Part shown: positions 9,273 through 20,247 of the stretch, in pieces | Position numbering within the stretch: the first letter of the stretch is position 1 | How the letters are laid out: every line of letters starts with the position of its first letter | DNA from: Saprospiraceae bacterium | GTDB lineage: Bacteria > Bacteroidota > Bacteroidia > Chitinophagales > Saprospiraceae | Direction of reading: 5' to 3' | DNA length: 64,000 nucleotides | Assembly (NCBI GenBank): GCA_016717105.1 | Contig: JADKGF010000007.1 | Location: forward strand, 1 to 64,000 | Program-made: the position numbers and the translations under genes | The notes under the pieces: generated by a model | Databases searched by the model: none | The model's input: only the letters and a program-made list of their open reading frames with translations | Told to the model about the DNA's origin: nothing

Positions 9273-12026
9273 TTGAAAATAAAGTCTTACATAGTATTTA
9301 TTTTTGTAATGTGTATCTTTCCATCAATTTTTGGTCAGGTAAAGGATACACTTACATCAAATGTCCGCTTGAATTTTAACAAATCAGGTGCGGATTCTTT
9401 GCAATTAGGTCTCTTAGTAGATACTTTGAGATCAACCATTACAAATGATACATTGGGTAAGAAAGATTTGGGATATAAACTGTCGAAAGACGCTCTTGAT
9501 GATGAAGTCAAATATGATGCCAGAGATTCATCACGCTTAGAAGTTGAGCAAAAAAAGATACATTTATACGGTGGTGCCATAGTTGAGTATCAAAAAATAA
9601 AATTGAAGGCAAATTATATGGTCATAGATTTTGCCAATAATATTATAGAAGGTTACGACAAAAAGGATAGCTTAAGTATCGAAAAGGAAAAGCCATCTTT
9701 TTCAGACAAGGAAAATACCTTTACGTATAAACAATTGCGGTACAACTTCAAGACAAAAAAAGGATTTGTCAATCACGCCGTTTCCCAACAGGGAGAGTTC
9801 AATTTGGTCGGTTCCACTACAAAATTTATTGCTGGTGAGACTGATAGTCTAGGTGTCAAATCTGATGATATTATTTATAATGAAGACGCCATTATCACTA
9901 CATGCAATCACGACCCGCCGCATTATGGCATCCGTGCCGGCAAGTTGAAATTTGTCCCAAATAAATTGGCAGTCATGAGTGTTGCCAATGTGGAAATTGC
10001 CAAAGTACCGACACCAATTTTTCTACCATTTGGTTTCTTCCCATTGGCGAAAGGTAAATCATCAGGACTTATCTTCCCATCATCCTATGAATTTAATGAC
10101 CAATTAGGACTTGGTTTTAGAGAAATAGGGTATTATTGGCCTATAAACAATAATTTGGATATGCGTATAACTGGTGATATTTACACTCGAGGTTCATGGG
10201 GCATACGGGTAAATACACGATACAAAAAGATATATGGATATGAAGGTGGTATTACTTTAGGTTATTCATATAACGTCTTAGAAAGTACAAAAGATGGTTC
10301 GAATCAACCACAAATAGCGTACAATATCGGGATTACACATCAACAAAGTCCAAAGGCGCATCCATATCGTCGATTGAACGGATCTGTGAATATTCAGACA
10401 AATCGTTATGATCAGCGAGTCTTTGAAAACCCTAGAAGTGCTTTGGTCAATCAATATTCATCTTCTTTTTCATTCCAACATGACATGCCAGGAACACCGT
10501 TTAGATTTACAGCTGATTTTCGACATAGTCAAAACACGACTACGAGGATAGTGGATGTTTTATTGCCTGCGGTAACATTGAAAATGAACACCATTTATCC
10601 TTTCAAGAAGAAAAATAGCACAAAGGAAGTCTGGACAGACAATATTGCGTTGTCCTATAATTCAGAGTTGAGAAATTTTGTCAAGACAACAGATACTACC
10701 TTATTTACGTATGAAACATTGAAGAATTTTCAAACGGGTTTGAAACAGAATGCAACTTTGAGTACAAATTTTAAAGTACTCAAATATTTTAATTTGTCAC
10801 CGAATATTAACTATGAAGAAGCTTGGATGTTAAAGAAGTACAAATTGACATTTGATAAAAATGCTGTTAAATTAGATACATTAACGAAAGATACATTGGG
10901 ATTTGAAGCACCAGTTGAATCATTTGAATCTGATTTTACAACATTTAGAAATTTGAATGCTGGAATTTCTCTTAATACGCAGATTTTTGGTCAGTTGAAA
11001 GGTGGTCGAGGTTTTTTCAGAGGGATCAGACATGTCATGAAGCCTAATATTACTTTTAACTATAAGCCAGAAAATAAATCAAGATACGAAGCCGTAGTCG
11101 ATACCGATGTACGTAGCGAATACAATAATCCGAGGACATATAGTGTACTCTCTAATGGCCCGTTTTCGCTCAATGGATCAGAAAAGCAAATGTCAATCGG
11201 TTATAGTATAACGAATATTATTGAAGCAAAATATTACTCACGTAAAGACACCATCGAAAAGAAAGTGCGTCTTTTTGATAATCTAACTGTAAGTGGTAAT
11301 TATAATTTTGCAGCCGATTCATTTCAATGGTCAAATATTTTTGTGTCAGGAAATACAAATATTTTTAAAGGACTTTCTAATCTTAATTTCAGAGCCACAT
11401 ACAGCCCTTATCAATATGATGAAAATGATAAAATTACTAAACAGACTGTATGGGACAGTGGTAAGATATTTCCAGAGCTTAGAAATATGAACGGAGGAAT
11501 ACTTACAAGCGTATCTTTTGATAGGATTAGGGCTTTCTTTACTGGAGACAAACAAGTAGAAAAAAAGAAAGAAACCACACCAAAAAATGAGTCGAAGGCA
11601 TCGGATCCTTTCGGTAACACAAAACCTGTAGAAGAAAAACAGGAAGTTATAAAGGATATTTCGCTCGCAGATTGGTTTTCAAATTTCAACATTTCACACT
11701 CTATCAATTTTCAATATCAAATCAATAAATCGCGTGATACATTTTATGTTTCCAATCACTCAATAAGTATAAATGGAAGTATACCACTTACCAAAAACTG
11801 GAATATGAATATCGGAAACATCTCTTATGATTTCAAAAATAATGCATATCCTTACCCATCCTTTGGATTTTCAAGAGATTTACACTGTTGGCAAATGAAC
11901 TTCACTTGGTCTCCAAGTAATGGTGTGTATAGCTTTTTTGTCGGCGTGAAGTCATCTGCATTGAGTTTCTTGAAATATGATTATGGCCAGCGAAATGCAA
12001 ATACACTTTTCACAGGAAGTAGGTAA
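9273..12026 (+). CDS. lptD: LptD-like LPS/outer membrane assembly protein
   Basis: The 917-aa protein has a signal peptide (FVMCIFPSIFGQ). An OstA/LptA-like jellyroll region follows at about 80-250 (KKIHLYGGAIVEYQKIKLKANYMVIDFANN), then a long barrel region with frequent Tyr/Asn strands. It fits the Bacteroidota LptD family, which delivers LPS to the outer leaflet. No in-frame ATG precedes the signal peptide; the start used is TTG at 9273, and an ATG at 9306 (MCIFPSIFGQ) would cut the signal core. A charged Lys/Glu insert lies near residues 770-795. No lptE-type partner is visible. Confidence 0.82.
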   Translation: MKIKSYIVFIFVMCIFPSIFGQVKDTLTSNVRLNFNKSGADSLQLGLLVDTLRSTITNDTLGKKDLGYKLSKDALDDEVKYDARDSSRLEVEQKKIHLYGGAIVEYQKIKLKANYMVIDFANNIIEGYDKKDSLSIEKEKPSFSDKENTFTYKQLRYNFKTKKGFVNHAVSQQGEFNLVGSTTKFIAGETDSLGVKSDDIIYNEDAIITTCNHDPPHYGIRAGKLKFVPNKLAVMSVANVEIAKVPTPIFLPFGFFPLAKGKSSGLIFPSSYEFNDQLGLGFREIGYYWPINNNLDMRITGDIYTRGSWGIRVNTRYKKIYGYEGGITLGYSYNVLESTKDGSNQPQIAYNIGITHQQSPKAHPYRRLNGSVNIQTNRYDQRVFENPRSALVNQYSSSFSFQHDMPGTPFRFTADFRHSQNTTTRIVDVLLPAVTLKMNTIYPFKKKNSTKEVWTDNIALSYNSELRNFVKTTDTTLFTYETLKNFQTGLKQNATLSTNFKVLKYFNLSPNINYEEAWMLKKYKLTFDKNAVKLDTLTKDTLGFEAPVESFESDFTTFRNLNAGISLNTQIFGQLKGGRGFFRGIRHVMKPNITFNYKPENKSRYEAVVDTDVRSEYNNPRTYSVLSNGPFSLNGSEKQMSIGYSITNIIEAKYYSRKDTIEKKVRLFDNLTVSGNYNFAADSFQWSNIFVSGNTNIFKGLSNLNFRATYSPYQYDENDKITKQTVWDSGKIFPELRNMNGGILTSVSFDRIRAFFTGDKQVEKKKETTPKNESKASDPFGNTKPVEEKQEVIKDISLADWFSNFNISHSINFQYQINKSRDTFYVSNHSISINGSIPLTKNWNMNIGNISYDFKNNAYPYPSFGFSRDLHCWQMNFTWSPSNGVYSFFVGVKSSALSFLKYDYGQRNANTLFTGSR

Positions 12027-12044
12027 AGATATTACTTAAAATTG

Positions 12045-13112
12045 TTATTCTGTTTTTGGTATATGCGGGTTATTGGCATCAGCTTTCCCGAATTCGTCGA
12101 TATAAATCTTAGAAAGTATAAAGAATAAAGATAGCATCAGCGGGCCGAAAATAACACCAATAAATCCAAACAAATTTATACCCATGAATACGCCCAATAA
12201 TGTAATCAATGGATGTACGTCGGCGAGTTTTTTCTGAACCAAAAATCTGGCAATATTATCCACAGATCCGATCACAATGAAGCCCCATAAACAGACACCT
12301 ATGGCGCTATACGTACTACCCGTTACAAAAAGATATATAGAAAGCGGTAAATAAATAGCGAGCGTTCCGACTATAGGTATAACGCTACTAATGGCTGTAA
12401 GAATTCCCATTAATATGTATTCATTAACACCAAATATCCAATATCCTAGCGTACCTACAAGGCCCTGAATCACAGCTACAATAGGAATACCGAGCGCATT
12501 ACTGAATACCAAGTTTCTCACATCAATGATGATTTTTTTGACATTGGCAGTTTTAAATGGCAAATTTTTCCTCAGCCATCTTTCTAATTGCCTTGTCTGT
12601 ACCAGCATAAAATACAATACAAGGTACATCAAGAAAATATTGCCCAATGAAGAAAAAGTACCACCAAGTGTTTTTTGAGCCATCGGAACTATTTGACCAC
12701 TGATCTTCGATACATTTTCTGCTTTCAGTATATCGATGTTATAATTGGTAAATAGAAATTGATGTACATCATTGAATTTTTCATTGATTATACTTGGGTT
12801 TTCTATTATGGGTTGTAATTTTTCAATAGCTACAGACACCAAATAGATGATGGGAATTACCATTACAATAAGCGAAGCAAGCATGAGACATAGTGCCGCT
12901 ATCCATGCAGGCCACCTTTTATAAATGGTGAGATATTTCATGGGATACATCAGGATAACGTATAGGGTGATTGCACCTAAAAATGCACCAACCATAAAAT
13001 AAAGCTCTTTCAATATCACAATGCCCAAAATCAACAAAACACTTATGAAAAGTAATTGTCTGATTATGTTTGGTGCTATCTGAAACCGTGAAAAAGAAGG
13101 TCTTATTCCCAT
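12045..13112 (-). CDS. AI-2E family (PerM-type) permease
   Basis: The 355-aa membrane protein has about eight hydrophobic segments. The family's central amphipathic region (KLQPIIENPSIINEKFNDV ... WLRKNLPF) and the C-terminal hallmarks VIPIVGTLAIYLPLSIYLF and HPLITLLGVFMGINLFGFIGVIFGPL are present. The substrate is unknown; most members are not autoinducer transporters. It is convergent with lptD, with only 18 bases between them and no terminator seen. Confidence 0.85.
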   Translation of the reverse strand: MGIRPSFSRFQIAPNIIRQLLFISVLLILGIVILKELYFMVGAFLGAITLYVILMYPMKYLTIYKRWPAWIAALCLMLASLIVMVIPIIYLVSVAIEKLQPIIENPSIINEKFNDVHQFLFTNYNIDILKAENVSKISGQIVPMAQKTLGGTFSSLGNIFLMYLVLYFMLVQTRQLERWLRKNLPFKTANVKKIIIDVRNLVFSNALGIPIVAVIQGLVGTLGYWIFGVNEYILMGILTAISSVIPIVGTLAIYLPLSIYLFVTGSTYSAIGVCLWGFIVIGSVDNIARFLVQKKLADVHPLITLLGVFMGINLFGFIGVIFGPLMLSLFFILSKIYIDEFGKADANNPHIPKTE

Positions 13113-13173
13113 ATGTATTAAATCAATCTAATTAGTGATATGGATTTAGTGAGTTTCCACAATTTATAAAAGG

Positions 13174-14109
13174 TTATTTTTTATTTATCAGATAGCCAAT
13201 ATAAAACTCAACACTTGGACCTGCTTTGGATATGGAAGAACTTACGCCATAATTTCCAAGGATTCCCATTTTAAGCTTTCCGAATTTACTTCCGAAGTCA
13301 TCCATAATAACGCCACCTTGAAGTGCAAAAATACCCGATCCTGAAAATCCTAGCCCAGTCCAAAATGCATTTTCTTTTTCAAATTTCAGACTATACAATA
13401 CATCAATAATATCTGGGTTTACCATATTGGCTGTGATCATAGGCTCTAAATAATAGTCATAACTATAAAACCTACCACCTACATTAAAGTGGAAATGTTT
13501 TTGTCTGGTCTGATCAAAGCTATTAACAAGTACATCAGTTGCATAAATTTGACTCATTGCGCCACCTATAAAGAAGGTATTTCCCTTGTATTCTCTGACA
13601 TTGCTAGTATAAAAAAATCCACCACCAATAGATGGAAAGAAAGCACTGCTTCTTTTGCCCAAAATAAGCGGATCATTCACGTCATTGAATATCTCATTGC
13701 TACCATTGTATCCATACTGCTGGAAATTGGCGGATAGCCCAAGTGATAGTTGTCCATATCTACTCAATACTTCTTTGAGCTTATAGGCGTAATTCAATTG
13801 AATACCAATTTTACTGACTGGACCGGTTTTGTCGAAATTCAGAATCGCACCGCCACTCATGTTATAGTCAGTCAAAGGATACTGAAATGATGCAAATCCC
13901 GATATAGGTGCGCCACTAAAGCCAATCCATTGCATTCGGAAAAATCCATCAAATATCATGTCATTTCCCACAGCAGTATAGGCTGGATTCCATATTGTTC
14001 TAGCTTCTGATAAATGTGTACTATTGGCGATTTGCTGACCTATTCCATGATAAAATGTGATCAAACTTACTATGGAAAATAATATTAATTTTTTCATTTT
14101 TGTTTTCAT
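13174..14109 (-). CDS. PorP/SprF-family type IX secretion membrane protein
   Basis: The 311-aa protein has a signal peptide (YHGIGQQ). The family's opening follows (STHLSEARTIWNPAYTAVG ... MQWIGFSGAPISGFASFQYPL), then a barrel with GGAILNFDKTGPVSKIGIQLNYAYK. PorP/SprF proteins help secrete and surface-anchor T9SS cargo with type B C-terminal domains. The gene lies 15 bases downstream of exactly such a cargo gene, so the two are very likely an operon and functional pair. Confidence 0.88.
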   Translation of the reverse strand: MKTKMKKLILFSIVSLITFYHGIGQQIANSTHLSEARTIWNPAYTAVGNDMIFDGFFRMQWIGFSGAPISGFASFQYPLTDYNMSGGAILNFDKTGPVSKIGIQLNYAYKLKEVLSRYGQLSLGLSANFQQYGYNGSNEIFNDVNDPLILGKRSSAFFPSIGGGFFYTSNVREYKGNTFFIGGAMSQIYATDVLVNSFDQTRQKHFHFNVGGRFYSYDYYLEPMITANMVNPDIIDVLYSLKFEKENAFWTGLGFSGSGIFALQGGVIMDDFGSKFGKLKMGILGNYGVSSSISKAGPSVEFYIGYLINKK

Positions 14110-14124
14110 TTTGATATTTTAAAA

Positions 14125-17100
14125 TTAGTCCCACAATATGGTTAATGCACTTTTGACTTCTTTGCCTCCATAAGAAAGCACATAATAATAGGTATCAGCT
14201 GGCAATCGGTCTCCGTTTCTCGTGCCATCAAAAAGTGCTTTCCCATTGAGTTGATATCCTTCGGTCTCAAAAATTACATTTCCCCACCTGTTAAAGATAA
14301 TCAATTTATTTTCAGGAAAATCACTCAGATTGCCAAAATAAAGTTCATCATTATTTCCATCACCGTTTGGTGTGATGATGCTGATAGGCTTGAAGCTATC
14401 TTTTTTGACGCATACACTGACATTATCAGTAAATTCGCACCCATTAACATCCGTGATTGTTACAGTAAATATGGTCTCGACTATAGGTTTTATCTCAGGA
14501 TTAGCAATATTGCTAGCACCAATAATGAGCTCTGGATTATCCCATTGATAAGTTACTCCACCTGATGCACCGAGTTTTATAGTGCGACCTTCAATGACAC
14601 AAGTATCAATTCCAGCACTGATATTTACCGGCTCGAAAACCTGAATTTCAATTGTTTTCTTCTCAACATTGGTCGTGCAAATACCGTCCGATACTTCCAC
14701 TGTATAAGTCGTGGTTTCTGTCGGGCTGGCTGTTACAACTGCTTCTGTCAATGACGAAAGACTGTTTCCTGCAGGATCTGTCCATTTATAAATAAGTCCA
14801 CCACTGGCAGTTATTACGACCGGTTCACCATTACAAACACCTGGTTTGTCGGCTACAACACTTGCTTTAACAACAGGATAAAAAGTCACCTTTATACTAT
14901 CTTTTTGGGTACATCCGAATTGATTAGTTACAGTTACCTTGTAATTGGTTGTTTGTAAAGATGCGATTTGATTGTTTACGGCTGTGAATGAGCCAGTTGT
15001 GGTATTATCTGCCCAAAGGTATTGTGTATGAGTTCCTGCATTGATGAGCTTGGTTTCTCCTGGACACAAACTAAAATCTGGTCCCAAATCGACGACTGGT
15101 ATAGGTCTTGACACTACGGTAAATGTCTTTTCAGTTTTACAATTTGCTGCATTTGATATGATCAAAGTGTAAGTTCCATCTTGTGTCACTTTAAGGGTTT
15201 TTCCAGTTTGGCCAGCGATAACATTTGTGCCTCTCTTCCATTCAAATTTTGTTCCGGTAGAGACCACAGTGACATCCAATGTATTACCAGTGCACAAATT
15301 ATAACTATCTGAAATCATTTCCAATGTGGGCTTGTCTTCGTAAGTTATTTTTACACGTTCTGTCGTTTAGCAATTAAATGAATTTTTGACTGTTACTTCA
15401 TACGTTCCTGATTTATCAGCGGTTACACTTTGTGTAGTTGCTAATGGTGCACCATTAAATGTCCAAACAAATGATGTATTGCCAGCACCTGCATTTAAAA
15501 CAGGTGGTGTATCTCCGGCACATAAAGTTTTGTCGTTACCCAGATTGAATGCTGGTCTTGGATTTACATTTATTTTTACAGATTGCGTAACTTCGCATGC
15601 TGGTGTGCCACCCTTAACAGCGACACGATAATTGCCGGCTGCAGTAACCAAAATTGACGATCCAGTTTCACCTGTTATTAGCCCGAGATCATTAAACCAT
15701 TTGTATTCTGCATTTGTCGCATTAGTTGTAACTATAATCTGATGAGACTCACCTTCACAGATTGTAGCATCGCCATTAAGACTGACATTTGGCCCAGGTA
15801 TAAAACTCAAATTTATCTCATCAATGGTATTACAGTTGAATTGATTTGTAACTGTAACTTTGTATAGGCCATTTAATGTTACATTTAACATACGTGTGGT
15901 TTGTGGAAGTGGAGTGCCATCTTTCGACCAGCTATATTTCGTACCGTCACCACCAGCATCCAATTCTACCGTATTACCTTGACATGACACTAGGGTAGGA
16001 TCGCCCAAATTGACTACTGGCAACGATCTTATCTCTATATTGACAGATTTTCTTGTTTTACACCCAGCATCATTTGTCGCTTCGATTGCATAAATACCTG
16101 AATTTTTAGCTTCAGTTATTAAGGTGGTTTGGCCTTGCATCGGGTTACCATCATAGTACCATTGCAATGTCTTATATCCAACAGCTATAGCAGTTATCTT
16201 ATTGGATTCGCCTTGACAAATGTTGATTAACGCTGGGAAATCGTTAATAGCCGGTCTTGAGAAAAAATCTATTTTAACTTCATCAATTGATTGACATTGA
16301 TCGGCATTTTTTACAACAACCTTATAGGTTCCGGTTTGTACAACTTCATAGGTGCTTTGAGTCGCATTGTTTATGACTTTATCATCTTTATACCATACAA
16401 ATGATGTGCCGTCAGTTCCTCCTTGTAGAATGACAGTATCTCCATCACATTTTTTTTGATAATCACCCAATTCTACTACTGGTTTAGCAACTAAAGTGAC
16501 CGTAGTCTCATCTTCACCATCACATCCAAATTCACTTTTACCTACTAATTTATAAAGGCCGCCTAGGGTAATATTTATTGAGTTGGCCACTTCACCTGTT
16601 AGTAAGCTACCATCTTTATACCATTGATAAGAAGTGCTGCCTGATCCTGCGCTATTGAGTGTATAAGTCTCGCCATCACAAAATCTTTGATTGTCAACAA
16701 GTGAAATTGTTGGAAGCGCATTGAAATTAACTTTAATTTTATCTGTTTTTTTACAACCTGAAGAATGCGTGACTTCAACTTCATAATCGCCAGTTGTTGT
16801 AACAGTTAGTGTTTTGGCTGTTGTACCTGGCAAGTCAACACCATTTTTTCGCCAAATGAAGGAAATACCATCATTACCAGCATCTAGGACGACAGATTCT
16901 CCTACACATTTTTCAATGTCTTGACCCAATTCGAAACTCAAAGGACAGCAATTTACAGGAGCTGTAAACAAATTTGGTTTAAATAATTTGCAATCTGTAG
17001 AAGCTGTGAAAAATGCAGTCACATCTTGCAACAAACCATCAGATTCCAATCCAGTAAGGATTATGCTTTGTGGACTTGTTGTTATATTAAAAAGCTGACC

Positions 17101-19991
17101 ATTAACACTCAGTTGTCCTATACTTGGAGGTCGATTGTACGTTATGATAAGTTCCTGTGTGAAATCATTTGTTGCTGCCTCACAAGGAGTTTGTGCACCA
17201 ACGGTAATATTATCAATTCTACAAGCAGGCAACACGGTGAGATCCATACAATTACTGCTAGTAGTCAAGCAATTGCCTATAGTTATTGCTTCAAATAGCG
17301 TTTTGCCTATCCAAGCATCAGGATTATTTGCACTTAGATGTACCACACCATATACACAATATGTACCTGCTTTTATAAGTTGGAAATCAGACGTACTGTT
17401 ATGAAAAGCAACCTGATTTGTTAACTTATCCACAGCTATAAAGGTGAAAGAATAACCTGCTGGAATACTTATGCCATCAAAGACGTTACTACCTGCTGGT
17501 TTTATTGGAAACGTTATGTTATAATTAGATGGAAGTGTAGGTAAATCTACTGAAAAACTGGATACAACTAAATAATAAGATTTCCCTGCTGTTAGTGTAG
17601 CAGTGAGTGATGCTGTTGGATTTACTCCTCCAGTTTGTGATTTTACACCTGAACTAGACACAAAATTGGTACAATTACTTCCTGTATATTCAATCTCATA
17701 AAGATTAAGAATTGTTCCCAAAGCACCACCATGGGCTATAGTATATGAGCCTGTAACATCGACCGTTATAAAATGAAGATCTTGTCTAGTCTCGTTTGAT
17801 GGACCATCACAAGCTAAAGGGCTACCTGACAAAAATATTAGATTCCCTTTTGTGTCTGTAGTGCGAATACTACCACTTATTCCAGTAATCACTTTCCCTA
17901 CATTGCTTTTCAATTTCAAATCAAGACCAGGATCACCTTCGAGAAGAGTTTTTGGTGTTATTGGTGAAATTGCTGTCACTGGTGCAATGCAACTGGAAAA
18001 ATATTAAAGTTATTTTTTGAAATGTTAAATATCTTAAAACAGGTGTAATCCATACATTCGAGCATAATTCGCGCACTATTAGATGCACTAAATGTTGCTG
18101 GAATTGTCAAGTTGTAAGATCCAGTCGCGTAATCAATGTTTTCTGCTAAAACCAAATTATAACTTAATCCTCCATCCAAAGATAATTTTATTCTGATTTT
18201 GGCGCACAGACTGTTACTTCCATTTGTATTCCAAGTGACCATCTCAGGCATACCTGCAGTCAGCGTTTCACCACCGATAGGTCTCGTGACTACAAATGGG
18301 CCACTATTTTCTACTGTAATTTTAATCTCATCATTAGCTACCGCACCACCAACAGAATTATTATCTCTTACGGACACATTAAAATTCAATTCTCTAGCTA
18401 CTGCTGGCAAAATATCAAATGGGTTTGTAATACTAGAAGCTAGGTCACTTAATTTTGGGAAATATCTATATGAAACACTTGTAGGCGGATACGACCTAAA
18501 AATAGGCGCTCTTGCATCATTGGCGGCAGCCGATCCGACTTTGCCTTGTGTGAAATTATTTTTACCATCTTCATCTATTTGTTCCCAACAATAAGTATGC
18601 GTGTCAGTGTCAGTAAACTGGCCTTTTGCATCTAGATAAAAAGGCGTGTTTTTCGGTATTCTATAGATTGCATTACAGTCATTAGCCACAACTGATGGCA
18701 AAACATTGGTTGAAGTGGATGTACTCGCGCACGATCCGCCTGTACCATTGTAAACATAATTATACATCTGATCTAGGCTCACAATATGAAAATAATTATC
18801 CAAAGCATCTAAGCTGGGAATATTTTGATCGTCGTTACATAGACCATTGTATGACATCAAAGTTGTACCACTTCCTATTTCTACAGCTGTTTCTTGACTG
18901 GGAACTCCGTTGTCTGTACCAGACTCGATGGCGGAGGTGCAACTATTTCCGATACCATTGAACGTATGGGTTGCACCAAATTGATGTCCAAATTCATGGG
19001 TAGCAAGACTTATCCATCCATTTCCGACATTTGAATACGCGCCACTCCATCCACCTGCTTTAAAAACTGGAGTACCAGTATTTTGACAAACCGAATTTAA
19101 TAAAGCTACACCACCATTGCCCCAACCATCGCCATCTGCATGTTGATGGAAAACATGTCCAATATCATAATTTGCAATATTGAAATTCGAACTTACCACA
19201 TCTCTTGCTTGTTGGGTTCGTTCTTTACCTGCAGGATCGAATGGATCAGAGCCCGGATCATCGTACATTTTGATCAATCCCGCAGATGTTCTCAAAGTAA
19301 AACTAAGTTCATTTTTAAAAATGGCGCTTATCGAGTTTACTGTATTAGTTACTGCAGTTCTTACTGAACTAACTGTGTTTCCATTATTGATATAAAATTC
19401 TCCAGTTGTGACAATTGCCACATCATAAGTGTGAAGTTTGCTTCCCATAGAAGTTTTTGACCGATTACCGACATTGAAGGGTGATGGCTTTCTGATCATT
19501 TCTTCATGGCTATGATCATGGCCACAAAATTGTTTTATTTTCTTAAAATCTGGTTGAATACCATATTCCACAACATGAAAATTAGGATTATTTAGATTGT
19601 CAGGATAAATGCTGATCATCTTACCCATATTAAATATTGTCGCAAAAAGTCCGTGATTACTTAATACCAAAGCACCATAAACCTTAGCGTTGCTTGGTGT
19701 TTTTAGATCGAAAGTAATTAGATTGGTATCGTCTTGTTTTCCTTCAGATATATAGACATCATTCTTTATTGCTTCGAAAATTTCATTTTTTCCATTTATG
19801 GGTAATTCGATAATAAAAGCGGATCTTTTATGGGTATTTGCAGTTTTTAAATATTGCAAATAATCGATTTTAACCAATTCAACAGTTGAATTTAATTTTT
19901 CTTTGGACGCTTCAATTGGAATTAACGGGTTTTGACTAAATAGCTGGAAACCGAAAAAAAACAATACAAGACAATAAGTAGCTTGCCGCAT
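14125..19991 (-). CDS. Giant secreted zinc metalloprotease with Ig-like repeats and T9SS type B domain (frameshift plus in-frame stop)
   Basis: Three reading segments form one gene of about 1955 codons. Segment 1 (19991-17976) has a signal peptide, a propeptide and a reprolysin-like catalytic site, HEFGHQFGATH at residues 332-342 (three Zn His plus catalytic Glu). It shifts at about 17988 (one base missing), giving FPVAIAPVTAISPITP. Segment 2 carries an approximately 300-aa beta region and seven Ig/PKD-like repeats of about 80 aa, each with a C-x-G-E/D start and a W-x-x-x-G core. It meets an in-frame TAA at 15367-15369. Segment 3 adds four more repeats and the gliding-motility C-terminal domain (IITPNGDGNND ... 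IFNRWGNVIFE ... LPADTYYYVL). Role: an adhesive, cell-surface or released protease. Confidence 0.82.
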
Positions 19992-20180
19992 GACATACTA
20001 TTTTTTGGTGATTAAATGTAATTTACGGCTTAAAAGTAGATTAAATTTGACGAATAAAAAAATATTACTAATCAAAATATAATGCAAAAAGCATAGAAAG
20101 GTAACAATAGTTAATAAATAGATATTTTTTCATTATAGAATACTAAACTTACAAGATGATATGTTGTCAATTCACTTGGT

Positions 20181-20240
20181 AATTATCAAAAAAAAAAGAG
20201 CCATTAATATTATATAGATGGCTCTTTTTTTGATAATTAT
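20181..20240. terminator. Bidirectional rho-independent terminator
   Basis: A near-perfect palindrome has arms AAAGAGCCAT and ATGGCTCTTT, flanked by A and T tracts, with a 13-base loop. On the minus strand it lies just after the TlpA-like gene's stop and ends in a U tract. It separates that gene from the protease. Confidence 0.9.
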
Positions 20241-20247
20241 ACTTTGA

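Noticed and set aside
4245..15369. Possible reassignment of TAA as a sense codon
   Set aside because: TAA ends many intact genes here (for example rpmG, pnp, rpsO), so the two in-frame TAA codons are better read as errors or mutations.
14125..17979. Direct repeats as a CRISPR-like or satellite array
   Set aside because: The periodicity is at protein level (Ig-like domains of about 80 aa) with divergent DNA; no short identical repeats with spacers.
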